Shown: positions 5,207-12,084 of the stretch, piece by piece
Layout: every line of letters starts with the position of its first letter
Position numbering within the stretch: the first letter of the stretch is position 1
From: an uncultured Mycoplasmatota bacterium
GTDB lineage: Bacteria; Bacillota_I; Bacilli_A; RF39; UBA660
DNA length: 15,300 nucleotides
Direction of reading: 5' to 3'
Assembly (NCBI GenBank): GCA_900542735.1
Contig: UQOS01000032.1
Location: forward strand, 1-15,300
The notes under the pieces: generated by a model
What the model was told of the DNA's origin: nothing
The model's input: the letters and a program-made list of their open reading frames with translations, nothing else
Database searches by the model: none
Made by a program: the position numbers and the translations under genes

Positions 5207-7051
5207 ATGCCAAATAATCAAAATAAGAAAAATTCTGGTACAAAAAAAATGGCTAGTATAGCTACTACACAAAAAGGAAAAACTAGTATTAGCAAGGTAG
5301 AAAATAAGAAAAATGAAAGTCAAAATAAGAAGAATACTTCTACTAAAGTGACGACTAAAAAGAAAAATACTAAAGTAAGTAGTAATCAAAAGAGTAGTAT
5401 TAAGAATTCTTCTAAACCTGTAGTTAAAAAGGAAACTAGTAATGTTAAAAATAGTAGTAAGAATAAAAAGACTACAAAGAAGGTTCCTAAGTTTAGTACA
5501 ATTCAAGAAGTAAAAGTAAATGATGATAAAAAGGTAACATCTAAAAAGAAAAATGTACAGGTATCTAATAAAGTATCTGGAAATTTAAAGAAGAATAATT
5601 CTTGTTTTCAGAAAATTAAAAATAAGATTAATGCGTTTATGGAAAAAAAGAATGATAAAAAGCCTGTAGAGAAAAAAAATCCTCCTAAGTTACCTAAAAA
5701 TAGTTTAGTTAAAGGTAATAATAAAAAGAATCAAGATAGTCATATTCAAAAAAGGACTTCATTATTTCAAAAACCTAATAAATGGTTAGCTGTAGTAGCT
5801 ATTATTTGTGGTGTTATTATTTTATTAGAGGGTGGTTATTTTATTTATCATCAGATAGATATTGATAAACATTCAACATATTATGATAGCTTAAATTCTA
5901 TTAGTGTAGATGATTTAAATATTGTTTCAGTTGGAAGTAGTAATTTTAAACATAGTAAATACAATAGTTATACAAAAGGTTTAGAAAAGGCTAAGTTTAT
6001 TAAATATGATAATACAGGTAAAGTTTTATTTGAAAAAATGTATGAACGTGGCATTAATACTACTTTTAATTCTATTATTACGGTAAGTGATGGTTATATC
6101 GCTGTTGGTAGTGGTGAATTTAGCGAAGAAGAAAAAAATGAAAGTGCTAGAGAAGCTATGATTATCAAATACGATAAAGATGGTAATATTGTGTGGGAAA
6201 AATTTTATCATGTAGTTACTTATACTAGATTCAATAAGGTAATTGAAACTAGTGATGGTTATGTTGCGATAGGTCAAAGTATTTATGCAAATATGGAAAT
6301 GGGAAATCACACAACTGGTGGTGGCATTATCGTAAAATATGATAAAGATGGTAATGAAATTTGGCATAATAATCATGGTGGTATGAAGTCTGGTAATTTC
6401 AATGATATTGTGGAAGTAGATGGAAACTTTTATGTAGTTGGAAAAGATGCAACCGATAGTGCTAATATTATAAAATATGATAAAGATGGTAAATATCAGT
6501 GGCATAAGAATTATAGCTATACTGACGGTATTGGGTTTACTGGCATTACTTACTATGATAATTCTTTATATGTAGTTGGTTCTAAAAAGATTTTACCTGA
6601 AGGAACAACTGATAGTGATGATCGTGATACTACTAATACTGATGGTCTATTTATAAAATATGATTTAGATGGAAATATCGTTTTTGAAAAATGTTTTGGT
6701 GGTAAGAATTATGAAAGATATAATTCTATCTTAGCTTATGGTGATTATTTATATGTTATCGGGCATACTACTAGTAAAGATATTGGCCTTAAAATAGATA
6801 CTGATGGAGAATTAATGACTGGAATTTTATTACGATATGATAAAAATGGTAATATTACGAAAAAAGAAGCTTTTGGTGGAAGTAATAATGATAATTTAAC
6901 TTCTATTACTACTGATGGAGTCAGTCTTTATATCAGTGGTTATAGTAATAGTAATGATGGTAATATTATTACTTCACATGATAATGGAAAAGATTATTTT
7001 GGAAAAGTAATAAAACTTGATTTTAAATTTAGAACATTGATGATTAAATAA
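5207..7051 (+). CDS. Membrane-anchored seven-bladed beta-propeller protein with a lysine-rich cytoplasmic arm
   Basis: A 614-residue protein of unknown function. Residues 1-192 are disordered Lys/Asn/Ser/Thr-rich sequence (about 54 lysines, no tyrosine). One membrane helix follows at about 193-215. The positive-inside rule puts the N-terminus in the cytoplasm and the rest outside. The outer part has seven repeats, each pairing an F-N-x-I-x-x-x-D-G-Y-x-x-V-G half with a K-Y-D-K-D-G-N-x-x-W-E-K half. The K/R-Y-D-type landmarks (K-L-D in the last repeat) begin at residues 266, 321, 377, 423, 484, 543 and 603. Repeats of 46-61 residues, seven in number, fit a seven-bladed propeller of the PQQ/WD-like class. 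The start is ATG with AAGGGGG seven bases upstream. It lies 14 bases after tyrS without an intervening terminator. Ligand and partner are unknown. Confidence 0.85.
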   Translation: MPNNQNKKNSGTKKMASIATTQKGKTSISKVENKKNESQNKKNTSTKVTTKKKNTKVSSNQKSSIKNSSKPVVKKETSNVKNSSKNKKTTKKVPKFSTIQEVKVNDDKKVTSKKKNVQVSNKVSGNLKKNNSCFQKIKNKINAFMEKKNDKKPVEKKNPPKLPKNSLVKGNNKKNQDSHIQKRTSLFQKPNKWLAVVAIICGVIILLEGGYFIYHQIDIDKHSTYYDSLNSISVDDLNIVSVGSSNFKHSKYNSYTKGLEKAKFIKYDNTGKVLFEKMYERGINTTFNSIITVSDGYIAVGSGEFSEEEKNESAREAMIIKYDKDGNIVWEKFYHVVTYTRFNKVIETSDGYVAIGQSIYANMEMGNHTTGGGIIVKYDKDGNEIWHNNHGGMKSGNFNDIVEVDGNFYVVGKDATDSANIIKYDKDGKYQWHKNYSYTDGIGFTGITYYDNSLYVVGSKKILPEGTTDSDDRDTTNTDGLFIKYDLDGNIVFEKCFGGKNYERYNSILAYGDYLYVIGHTTSKDIGLKIDTDGELMTGILLRYDKNGNITKKEAFGGSNNDNLTSITTDGVSLYISGYSNSNDGNIITSHDNGKDYFGKVIKLDFKFRTLMIK

Positions 7052-7061
7052 TCAATAAAAT

Positions 7062-7093
7062 AAAAGCATACTAAACCTCACTAGTATGCTTTT
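7062..7093. terminator. Bidirectional terminator between the propeller-protein gene and the minus-strand membrane-protein gene
   Basis: A 12-bp perfect stem (7062-7073 with 7082-7093) has an 8-base loop, A-run on the left and T-run on the right. The stop codon of the minus-strand gene (7093-7095) touches the stem, so two convergent genes share one hairpin. Confidence 0.9.
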
Positions 7094-7494
7094 TATGCAA
7101 ATGGATTTTCAATTTCTGCAGTTTGAAAAGTAGTGGCACTAAAATCAGTAATTACTACATATAGTCCAATTAAGGCTGGTACTAATGAAATGATAGAAGA
7201 TATCATTTGTAGGTTTAGAGAATTTGTATTTTGCTTTGTGTTTTCTGCTAATTTTATAGATTTATAGTTTAAATATACAAATAATAGTAGTAATAGTAAA
7301 ATAAAAATTTTATTTAGTGTAATAATTATTTGGGATTCTTCTACAGTTAGGAATCCTTTTTTATTTAATGCAAGTTTTCTTTGATTAATAATCACAATAA
7401 TTGTAGCTACAAATGATAAGATATATAAAATACTAGCTATTAATTGTCCATCAATTATAAATAACTGTTCTTTTTGTAGTTTTTCCTCATTCAA
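7093..7494 (-). CDS. Hypothetical three-helix membrane protein
   Basis: A 133-residue protein with three predicted membrane helices: about 18-37 (L-I-A-S-I-L-Y-I-L-S-F-V), 62-78 (K-I-F-I-L-L-L-L-L-L-F-V) and 93-114 (M-I-S-S-I-I-S-L-V-P-A-L-I-G-L-Y-V-V). A basic loop (N-Q-R-K-L-A-L-N-K-K) follows helix 1, placing that loop in the cytoplasm. No family is recognised. The start is TTG (7492-7494 on the minus strand) with GGGTGTGA a few bases upstream. The nearby ATG at 7488-7490 is out of frame and the next in-frame Met is within helix 3, so TTG is the only sensible start. It lies downstream of rpsD in the same direction but behind rpsD's terminator; no clear promoter of its own is seen. Confidence 0.75.
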   Translation of the reverse strand: MNEEKLQKEQLFIIDGQLIASILYILSFVATIIVIINQRKLALNKKGFLTVEESQIIITLNKIFILLLLLLFVYLNYKSIKLAENTKQNTNSLNLQMISSIISLVPALIGLYVVITDFSATTFQTAEIENPFA

Positions 7495-7534
7495 ATTATC
7501 ACACCCATTATTCTTTTAATTATATGTAATAGTT

Positions 7535-7570
7535 TTTGAAAAAAGAAAAAACTTCACGCTAGGTGAAGTT
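7535..7570 (-). terminator. Intrinsic terminator of rpsD
   Basis: Reading the minus strand, an 8-bp perfect stem (7570-7563 with 7557-7550) and 5-base loop are followed by a T-rich tract, TTTTTTCTTTTTTC. It begins seven bases beyond the rpsD stop codon. Confidence 0.88.
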
Positions 7571-7576
7571 CTCATT

Positions 7577-8179
7577 CTATCTGTTGTAGAATTCAACGAT
7601 TAATGATTCATTAATATCAGCGTTAAGTTCGCTTCTTTCAGGTAATCTAACTAATTTACCTTCTAATTTCTTGTCATCAAATGTTACAAACTCAACTCTT
7701 TTTGTTACTTTTTCTAAAGAAGCTTTGATAGCTTTGTGGTCTTTAGAGTTTTCTTTAACAGCAACAGTGTCTCCAACTTTTACACGGTAAGATGGAATAT
7801 CAACTTTGTTACCATTTACAGTAATATGTCCATGGTTTACAAGTTGTCTAGCTCCACGACGAGTAGTAGAAAGTCCTAAACGATATACTACATTATCTAA
7901 TCTAGATTCTAGTAATTTTAAGAAATTCTCACCATGGATACCTTTCATTTTTGCTGCTTCATTGAAAGTCTTTCTAAATTGTCTTTCATTTACACCATAC
8001 ATAAATCTAACTTTTTGTTTTTCTTTTAATTGTTCTCCGTAGTTAGATAATTTTCCTTTACGGTCTTGACCATGTTGACCTGGACCATAAGGACGACGAG
8101 CTAATTCTTTACCATTTTCTAGTAATGAGAATCCAACTCTACGAGCTTGTTTGTTTCTTGAACCTGTGTATCTTGACAT
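7577..8179 (-). CDS. rpsD: 30S ribosomal protein S4
   Basis: A primary 16S rRNA-binding protein that nucleates 30S assembly. The 200-residue length is typical. The N-terminus (M-S-R-Y-T-G-S-R-N-K-Q-A-R-R-V-G) and the stretch R-R-P-Y-G-P-G-Q-H-G-Q-D-R are characteristic. It is the zinc-free form, with no N-terminal cysteines. The S4 RNA-binding domain (about 92-150) carries S-R-L-D-N-V-V-Y-R-L-G and A-R-Q-L-V-N-H-G-H-I-x-V-N-G. The start is ATG with AAGGAGG seven bases upstream. It is transcribed from a perfect sigma-A promoter about 160 bases upstream through a structured leader, consistent with the S4 autoregulation known in Bacillus. As in Bacillus, it lies on the strand opposite to tyrS. 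Confidence 0.99.
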   Translation of the reverse strand: MSRYTGSRNKQARRVGFSLLENGKELARRPYGPGQHGQDRKGKLSNYGEQLKEKQKVRFMYGVNERQFRKTFNEAAKMKGIHGENFLKLLESRLDNVVYRLGLSTTRRGARQLVNHGHITVNGNKVDIPSYRVKVGDTVAVKENSKDHKAIKASLEKVTKRVEFVTFDDKKLEGKLVRLPERSELNADINESLIVEFYNR

Positions 8180-8332
8180 AATGTCCTCCTTCGATATTTT
8201 GTCATAAACATCGAATCCTATTAAACCATTTATCAGGGAGTTTATGTTTCAGAATTTCGCTAACAGTGAAGTTACTCATCATTTCATAAACACATTCATA
8301 AATTTTTAATAGCACTGTTTGATGAATATGCG
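8180..8332 (-). promoter_or_regulatory. Structured 5' leader of rpsD, probable S4 autoregulatory element
   Basis: About 150 nt lie between the predicted transcription start and the rpsD start codon. In the RNA, AACAGTG (8319-8313) can pair with CACTGTT (8268-8262). CATAAAC (8246-8240) can pair with GTTTATG (8209-8203). TTCGAT (8215-8210) can pair with ATCGAA (8195-8190), directly abutting the AAGGAGG ribosome site. S4 represses its own mRNA in Firmicutes through a structured leader; that this leader is such a site is inference from position and folding. Confidence 0.6.
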
Positions 8333-8338
8333 TTTTAA

Positions 8339-8367
8339 ATTATATATAAAATAACGGTTTCTGTCAA
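8339..8367 (-). promoter_or_regulatory. Consensus sigma-A promoter of rpsD
   Basis: On the minus strand TTGACA (8367-8362), exactly 17 bases, then TATAAT (8344-8339). Both hexamers match consensus perfectly, as expected for a strongly expressed ribosomal protein gene. Confidence 0.93.
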
Positions 8368-8402
8368 TATATTTGTGAAATTTAGTCTTGGTTTTGGGTG
8401 TA

Positions 8403-8460
8403 CTTTTTACTGTTTTTCTATTTAATTTTAGAAAAATGCACTAATTTTGTCAAAAAAAGT
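8403..8460. repeat. Nested inverted repeats between the divergent rpsD and ezrA promoters
   Basis: An 8-bp perfect stem TTTTTCTA/TAGAAAAA (8413-8420 with 8429-8436, 8-base loop) lies downstream of a CTTTTTACT block that recurs inverted as AGTAAAAAG near 8462-8470. It could be an operator or an old terminator. A-and-T-rich composition makes chance pairing likely. With the rpsD leader and the two promoters, this accounts for the 343-base gap between rpsD and ezrA. Confidence 0.3.
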
Positions 8461-8480
8461 AAGTAAAAAGAGTGTTTCTA

Positions 8481-8489
8481 TGGTAAAAT
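8481..8489 (+). promoter_or_regulatory. Extended -10 promoter of ezrA
   Basis: TGGTAAAAT matches TGn plus a five-of-six -10 (TAAAAT), 33 bases before the ezrA start. No good -35 is seen at 16-18 bp spacing. An overlapping TATTAT at 8492-8497 is an alternative -10. Confidence 0.5.
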
Positions 8490-8522
8490 AATATTATCTT
8501 AAGAATAGGGAGTGGTTCGTTA

Positions 8523-10238
8523 GTGAATGGTGTTTATCTATTAATTGCAACTTTCTTTATTATTGCAGTTATTTTGGTAACTGTTGTTTTAGTTTTACTT
8601 AGTAAACATAAGTATAAAAAATTAAGACAAGAAGTGGAAACGTTAGATAAAGAAAAAAACTTAATTGCTAGTACCCCAGTGTTATCTGAACTTGCTAAAG
8701 TGGAATCTATTGTTAAGAATGATAAAATGGAAGAAAAATATAAGAATTGGCAAAAGCGTTTTGAAGTCATTAAAGATGAAAAAGTAAATTTAATTAATGA
8801 TATGATAAATGAGCTTGATATTTCTACTAGTCAAAAACACTATAAAAATGTGGATCAGAAGTTGGCTAAAGTAGAAATGGAAATTTATAAAGTAAGAGAA
8901 AGTGCCAATGAGTTATTAGGTGAAATAAAAGAGATTACTGTTAGTGAAGAAAAATATCGTAGTATTGTTACAAAACTAAAAGCTAAATATCGTAAATTAA
9001 TGAACGAATTTACTACTCACAAAGATGACTATGAAGAAATTCAAGAAGCTATCGAATTACAGTTTGAAAATATTGAAAAACGTTTTTTAGATTTTGAACA
9101 TCGTATGGAAAAAAATGAATATGATGAAGTTGTTCATATTGTTAAAGCTCTTGATACTATGATTGATCATATGGGAATTGTAGTGGTTGAAGTTCCTAAT
9201 TTGGTATTAATGGCTCAAAAACTAATTCCTAAAAGAATAGAAGAAATTCTAGCTACTAGTAAAGAAATGATAGATAATGGTTATAATTTGGAATACTTAA
9301 ATATTGAATATAATATGGAAGAATGTAATAAAAATATTAATACTATTATGGATCGTATTCGTGTTTTAAACTTAGTAGATTGTATGTTTGATCTTAAAAC
9401 AATGCTTGATTATTTAGATACTATTTTTAATAGTTTTGATGAAGAACGACTTGCTAGAAAAAGTTATGAAGAAATGGTTGCTCCTTTTGAAAAGAAATTA
9501 AGAAAAACGAATCGTATTATGAAAGATATTTATAATCAATTAGATGATATTAAAAATATGTATGATCTAAGTGATGATGATTTAAAAGAATTAAATGAGT
9601 TAAAAGAAAGATTAGAAATAGCTATTAATGATTATAAAGAGTTATTAAGAGTAAAAGAAAATAAAGAAAAACCATATAGTTATTTATATAAGCAATTAGA
9701 AGTAGAAAATAATATCTTACAGGAATTAGAAGTAAATTTAGATAATTCTTTGAAATCACTTGGTAGTATGTATGATGACGAGATTCGTGCTAGAGAACAG
9801 TTAGAAGATATTCAAGATTTATTAAAACAGTGTAAGGTTAAGATACGTAGTTATAAGTTACCTATTATTATTAATAATTATTTTATTGAGTTATCAGAAG
9901 CTAATGAAGCAATTGATGAGATTATTAAAGAACTTAATAAGAAACCAATTATGATTAAAGTATTAAATACTAGAGTTGATACGGCTAGGGATTTGGTTTT
10001 AAAACTTTATAACACAACAACAGATATGATAAAAACAGCTCAACTTGCTGAAATGGCTATTGTTTATGGTAATAGATATCGTAGTGAAATGATAGAAATA
10101 GATAGAGGTCTTGATAATGCTGAAATGTTATATCATAAGGGTGATTATAAAGATGCATTAGACGTTTCCTTATCATCTATTGAGTTAATTGAAGATGATA
10201 TTCATAAGAAATTATTGGATTTATATCAAGAAAGTTAG
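8523..10238 (+). CDS. ezrA: Septation ring formation regulator EzrA
   Basis: EzrA is a membrane-anchored negative regulator of FtsZ ring assembly, and also takes part in divisome recruitment, on the cytoplasmic side of the membrane. The 571-residue length is typical. One N-terminal membrane helix (about 4-27: V-Y-L-L-I-A-T-F-F-I-I-A-V-I-L-V-T-V-V-L-V-L-L) is followed by a basic stop-transfer segment (K-H-K-Y-K-K-L-R), then some 540 residues of acidic, almost wholly helical spectrin-like repeats without long hydrophobic stretches. The start is GTG, since the nearby ATG at 8527 is out of frame, with AGGGAGTGG eight bases upstream. It is divergent from rpsD and ends in its own terminator, which overlaps the stop codon. 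The assignment rests on architecture, length and the Bacilli-like neighbourhood. Confidence 0.93.
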   Translation: MNGVYLLIATFFIIAVILVTVVLVLLSKHKYKKLRQEVETLDKEKNLIASTPVLSELAKVESIVKNDKMEEKYKNWQKRFEVIKDEKVNLINDMINELDISTSQKHYKNVDQKLAKVEMEIYKVRESANELLGEIKEITVSEEKYRSIVTKLKAKYRKLMNEFTTHKDDYEEIQEAIELQFENIEKRFLDFEHRMEKNEYDEVVHIVKALDTMIDHMGIVVVEVPNLVLMAQKLIPKRIEEILATSKEMIDNGYNLEYLNIEYNMEECNKNINTIMDRIRVLNLVDCMFDLKTMLDYLDTIFNSFDEERLARKSYEEMVAPFEKKLRKTNRIMKDIYNQLDDIKNMYDLSDDDLKELNELKERLEIAINDYKELLRVKENKEKPYSYLYKQLEVENNILQELEVNLDNSLKSLGSMYDDEIRAREQLEDIQDLLKQCKVKIRSYKLPIIINNYFIELSEANEAIDEIIKELNKKPIMIKVLNTRVDTARDLVLKLYNTTTDMIKTAQLAEMAIVYGNRYRSEMIEIDRGLDNAEMLYHKGDYKDALDVSLSSIELIEDDIHKKLLDLYQES

Positions 10239-10260
10239 TTATGCTAGCTTTCTTTTTTTT
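10229..10260 (+). terminator. Intrinsic terminator of ezrA
   Basis: A 10-bp stem (10229-10238 with 10244-10253, one T-G wobble) and 5-base loop are followed by a T-run to 10260. The ezrA stop codon TAG (10236-10238) is inside the left arm. Confidence 0.85.
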
Positions 10261-10268
10261 AAGTTTTG

Positions 10269-10277
10269 TGGTATTAT
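10269..10277 (+). promoter_or_regulatory. Extended -10 promoter of the methyltransferase gene
   Basis: TGGTATTAT matches TGn-TAtTAT, 22 bases before the start codon. No good -35 is seen; the -35 position falls in the ezrA terminator T-run. Confidence 0.5.
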
Positions 10278-10299
10278 AGGGGAACTTTGAGGTGATACT

Positions 10300-10848
10300 A
10301 TGGAAATTATTAAAATGAAATCATCTGGGTATTCTTTTACGATACCAAGAAAATGTAATCCAATTGATGTTGTCTTAGATTTTATTGTTAAAAACTATCC
10401 AGTTAGTGAATATCCTAGAATATTAGAAATAGCATCTGGTAGTGGTAATCTTAGTAGTAGGCTTGCTGATTTATCTTATCAAGTAACAGCGATGGATCCT
10501 AGAACTAGATATAATCCTAATATTAACTATGATGTTATAGCAGAGCCTTTTTGTTCGTATACTGATATTTCAGATTATGATTTAGGAATTTCTATTCACC
10601 CTTGTGGTATTCACAAAGATATTATTCAAAATTTTCAAATGAATGAAAAAGCACTTTTCTTGATACCATGTTGTGTTCTTACTTGTGATAACAGTGAACT
10701 TACTTCTTATAGAAATGAAGGAGAATGGCTAAGACATTTAGAAAAAATGAATCCTAAAATGAAAAGAAAAGTATTTTTTGACTATGAAGATACTAAATAC
10801 GATTATTTACTTGCTTCTTACCGAAATGCTTTTTATACTAAGAAATAG
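10300..10848 (+). CDS. Class I SAM-dependent methyltransferase of unknown substrate
   Basis: A 182-residue protein. Motif I of Rossmann-fold methyltransferases is clear: I41-L-E-I-A-S-G-S-G-N50, followed by the acidic ribose-binding residue at the end of strand 2 (A-M-D66-P). A later strand reads Y-D-L-G-I-S-I-H100-P-C-G, and after a helix comes A-L-F-L-I-P123-C-C125. The H-x-C-G plus P-C-C pair is reminiscent of the Methyltransf_32-type family, in which these motifs sit at the same structural places. It is compact, with no extra RNA- or DNA-binding domain. The start is ATG with GAGGTGA four bases upstream. It stands alone between two terminators, so context gives no substrate. Basic residues (K-M-K-R-K) near the C-terminus could suggest a nucleic-acid target, but this is speculative. 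Confidence 0.85.
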   Translation: MEIIKMKSSGYSFTIPRKCNPIDVVLDFIVKNYPVSEYPRILEIASGSGNLSSRLADLSYQVTAMDPRTRYNPNINYDVIAEPFCSYTDISDYDLGISIHPCGIHKDIIQNFQMNEKALFLIPCCVLTCDNSELTSYRNEGEWLRHLEKMNPKMKRKVFFDYEDTKYDYLLASYRNAFYTKK

Positions 10849-10872
10849 TTTATTAAATATTTGAAGTTTTGT

Positions 10873-10901
10873 GATAAGTATAGAAATGTACTTATCTTTT
10901 T
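10873..10901 (+). terminator. Intrinsic terminator of the methyltransferase gene
   Basis: An 8-bp perfect stem GATAAGTA/TACTTATC (10873-10880 with 10889-10896) and 8-base loop are followed by five T. The next gene's extended -10 starts on the last T. Confidence 0.75.
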
Positions 10902-10909
10902 GCTATAAT
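10901..10909 (+). promoter_or_regulatory. Extended -10 promoter of the iscS-thiI operon
   Basis: TGCTATAAT is a perfect TGn-TATAAT, 29 bases before the iscS start. No -35 is recognisable; that position lies in the loop of the preceding terminator hairpin. Confidence 0.65.
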
Positions 10910-10938
10910 AAGGGCAGTTTTTATTAGGAAGTGATTTT

Positions 10939-12084
10939 ATGATATATCTAGATTATAGTGCTACCACTCCAGCAAACAAAGAGGTTGTAGATACTTTTAG
11001 TAAAGTTAGTTTAAATTATATAGGAAATCCTAATTCTTTACATAAATTAGGAGTGGAAGCTAGAAAATTAATGGACGCTAGTACGAATCAAATAGCTGAG
11101 TTATTACATGTTAAACCTAATGAAGTAATATTTACAAGTGGAGCAAGTGAAGCTAATAACACTGCTATTATGGGAGTTGTTGAAAAGCATCCTAATCGTG
11201 GAAGGCATATCATTACTACTAAACTAGAACACTCTAGTGTACTTGAATGTATGAATTATTTGGAAAAGATTGGCTATATTATCGATTATGTTCCTATTTT
11301 AGAAAATGGTCTGATAGATTTAGATGCTTTTACTAAAATGATTCGTAAAGATACTGTTTTAGTTAGTATTCATCATGTAAATAGTGAAGTTGGTATTAAA
11401 CAGAATGTTGAAGAAATTGGTAAAATTTTAAAAAACTTTCCAACCGTTATTTTTCATGTTGATGGTACACAAGCAATTGGTAAAATTCCTGTTTGTTTAG
11501 ATAATATTGATTTATATAGTTTTTCTGCTCATAAATTCTTTGGCCTTAAAGGTGTTGGTTGTCTTATTAAAAAAAATAATATTGAGATAGAACCTATTAT
11601 TCATGGCGGAAAAAGTCAAACAAATTATCGTAGTGGAACACCAGCTTTAGCTTTAATGGTTTCTACTTCAAAAGCTTTGCGACTTGCACTTACTAACTTT
11701 GAAGATAAATATAATCATGTTCTTAGATTAAGTAATTTATTAAAAGAAGAAATTGGTAAAATAGATGGTGTTTTATTAAATAGTAATAGTAATTCTATTC
11801 CACATATAGTTAATATTAGTGTTCTTGGTGTAAAACCTGAAACAATGTTACATGCTTTAGAGGAATATGATATTTATATTTCTACTAAGACAGCATGTTC
11901 TAAAGATAATAGTGATTCTTTAACTCTTACTACTATGGGAAAAGATTCAAGTATTAGTGGTCATTCCATTAGAGTTAGCATTAGTTATCTAACTACGGAA
12001 GAAGAAATCCACACATTTGTGGAAAAGTTAAAATCATGTATTGAAAAATTAAAATTTGAGGTAAAAAATTATGAAAAAAAATAG
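10939..12084 (+). CDS. iscS: Cysteine desulfurase (IscS/NifS family, class V aminotransferase fold)
   Basis: A PLP enzyme that removes sulfur from cysteine as a protein-bound persulfide. In this setting the acceptor is most likely ThiI, for tRNA 4-thiouridine and possibly thiazole synthesis. The 381-residue length is normal. Signatures are Y-L-D-Y-S-A-T-T-P at the N-terminus, T-S-G-A-S-E-A-N-N, the ring-stacking histidine H98 (L-E-H-S-S-V), D175 in H-V-D-G-T-Q-A, the PLP lysine K199 in S-A-H-K-F, and R-S-G-T-P near 234-238. The catalytic cysteine C320 is in T-A-C-S. The start is ATG with AGGAAGTGA upstream. Its last 14 bases overlap the start of a small gene that in turn overlaps thiI. It is equivalent to B. 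subtilis nifZ by neighbourhood. Confidence 0.93.
   Translation: MIYLDYSATTPANKEVVDTFSKVSLNYIGNPNSLHKLGVEARKLMDASTNQIAELLHVKPNEVIFTSGASEANNTAIMGVVEKHPNRGRHIITTKLEHSSVLECMNYLEKIGYIIDYVPILENGLIDLDAFTKMIRKDTVLVSIHHVNSEVGIKQNVEEIGKILKNFPTVIFHVDGTQAIGKIPVCLDNIDLYSFSAHKFFGLKGVGCLIKKNNIEIEPIIHGGKSQTNYRSGTPALALMVSTSKALRLALTNFEDKYNHVLRLSNLLKEEIGKIDGVLLNSNSNSIPHIVNISVLGVKPETMLHALEEYDIYISTKTACSKDNSDSLTLTTMGKDSSISGHSIRVSISYLTTEEEIHTFVEKLKSCIEKLKFEVKNYEKK

Noticed and set aside
5189..5506. Open frame opposite the lysine-rich arm of the propeller protein
   Set aside because: Antisense of AAA/AAG-rich coding sequence gives a Phe/Leu/Ser-rich shadow; no ribosome site.
6026..6505. 159-codon minus-strand frame inside the propeller repeats
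   Set aside because: Shadow of repeated K-Y-D-K-D-G-N coding units, giving Ile/Phe-rich repeats; no independent support.
5207..7051. Repeats in the propeller gene as a DNA repeat array or CRISPR
   Set aside because: The repeats are at protein level, unequal in length (46-61 codons), divergent in DNA and in frame throughout.
7806..8042. Plus-strand frame opposite rpsD
   Set aside because: Shadow of a conserved ribosomal protein gene; no ribosome site.
8534..8770. Minus-strand frame at the start of ezrA
   Set aside because: Shadow of ezrA's membrane helix and charged helix; no ribosome site or promoter.
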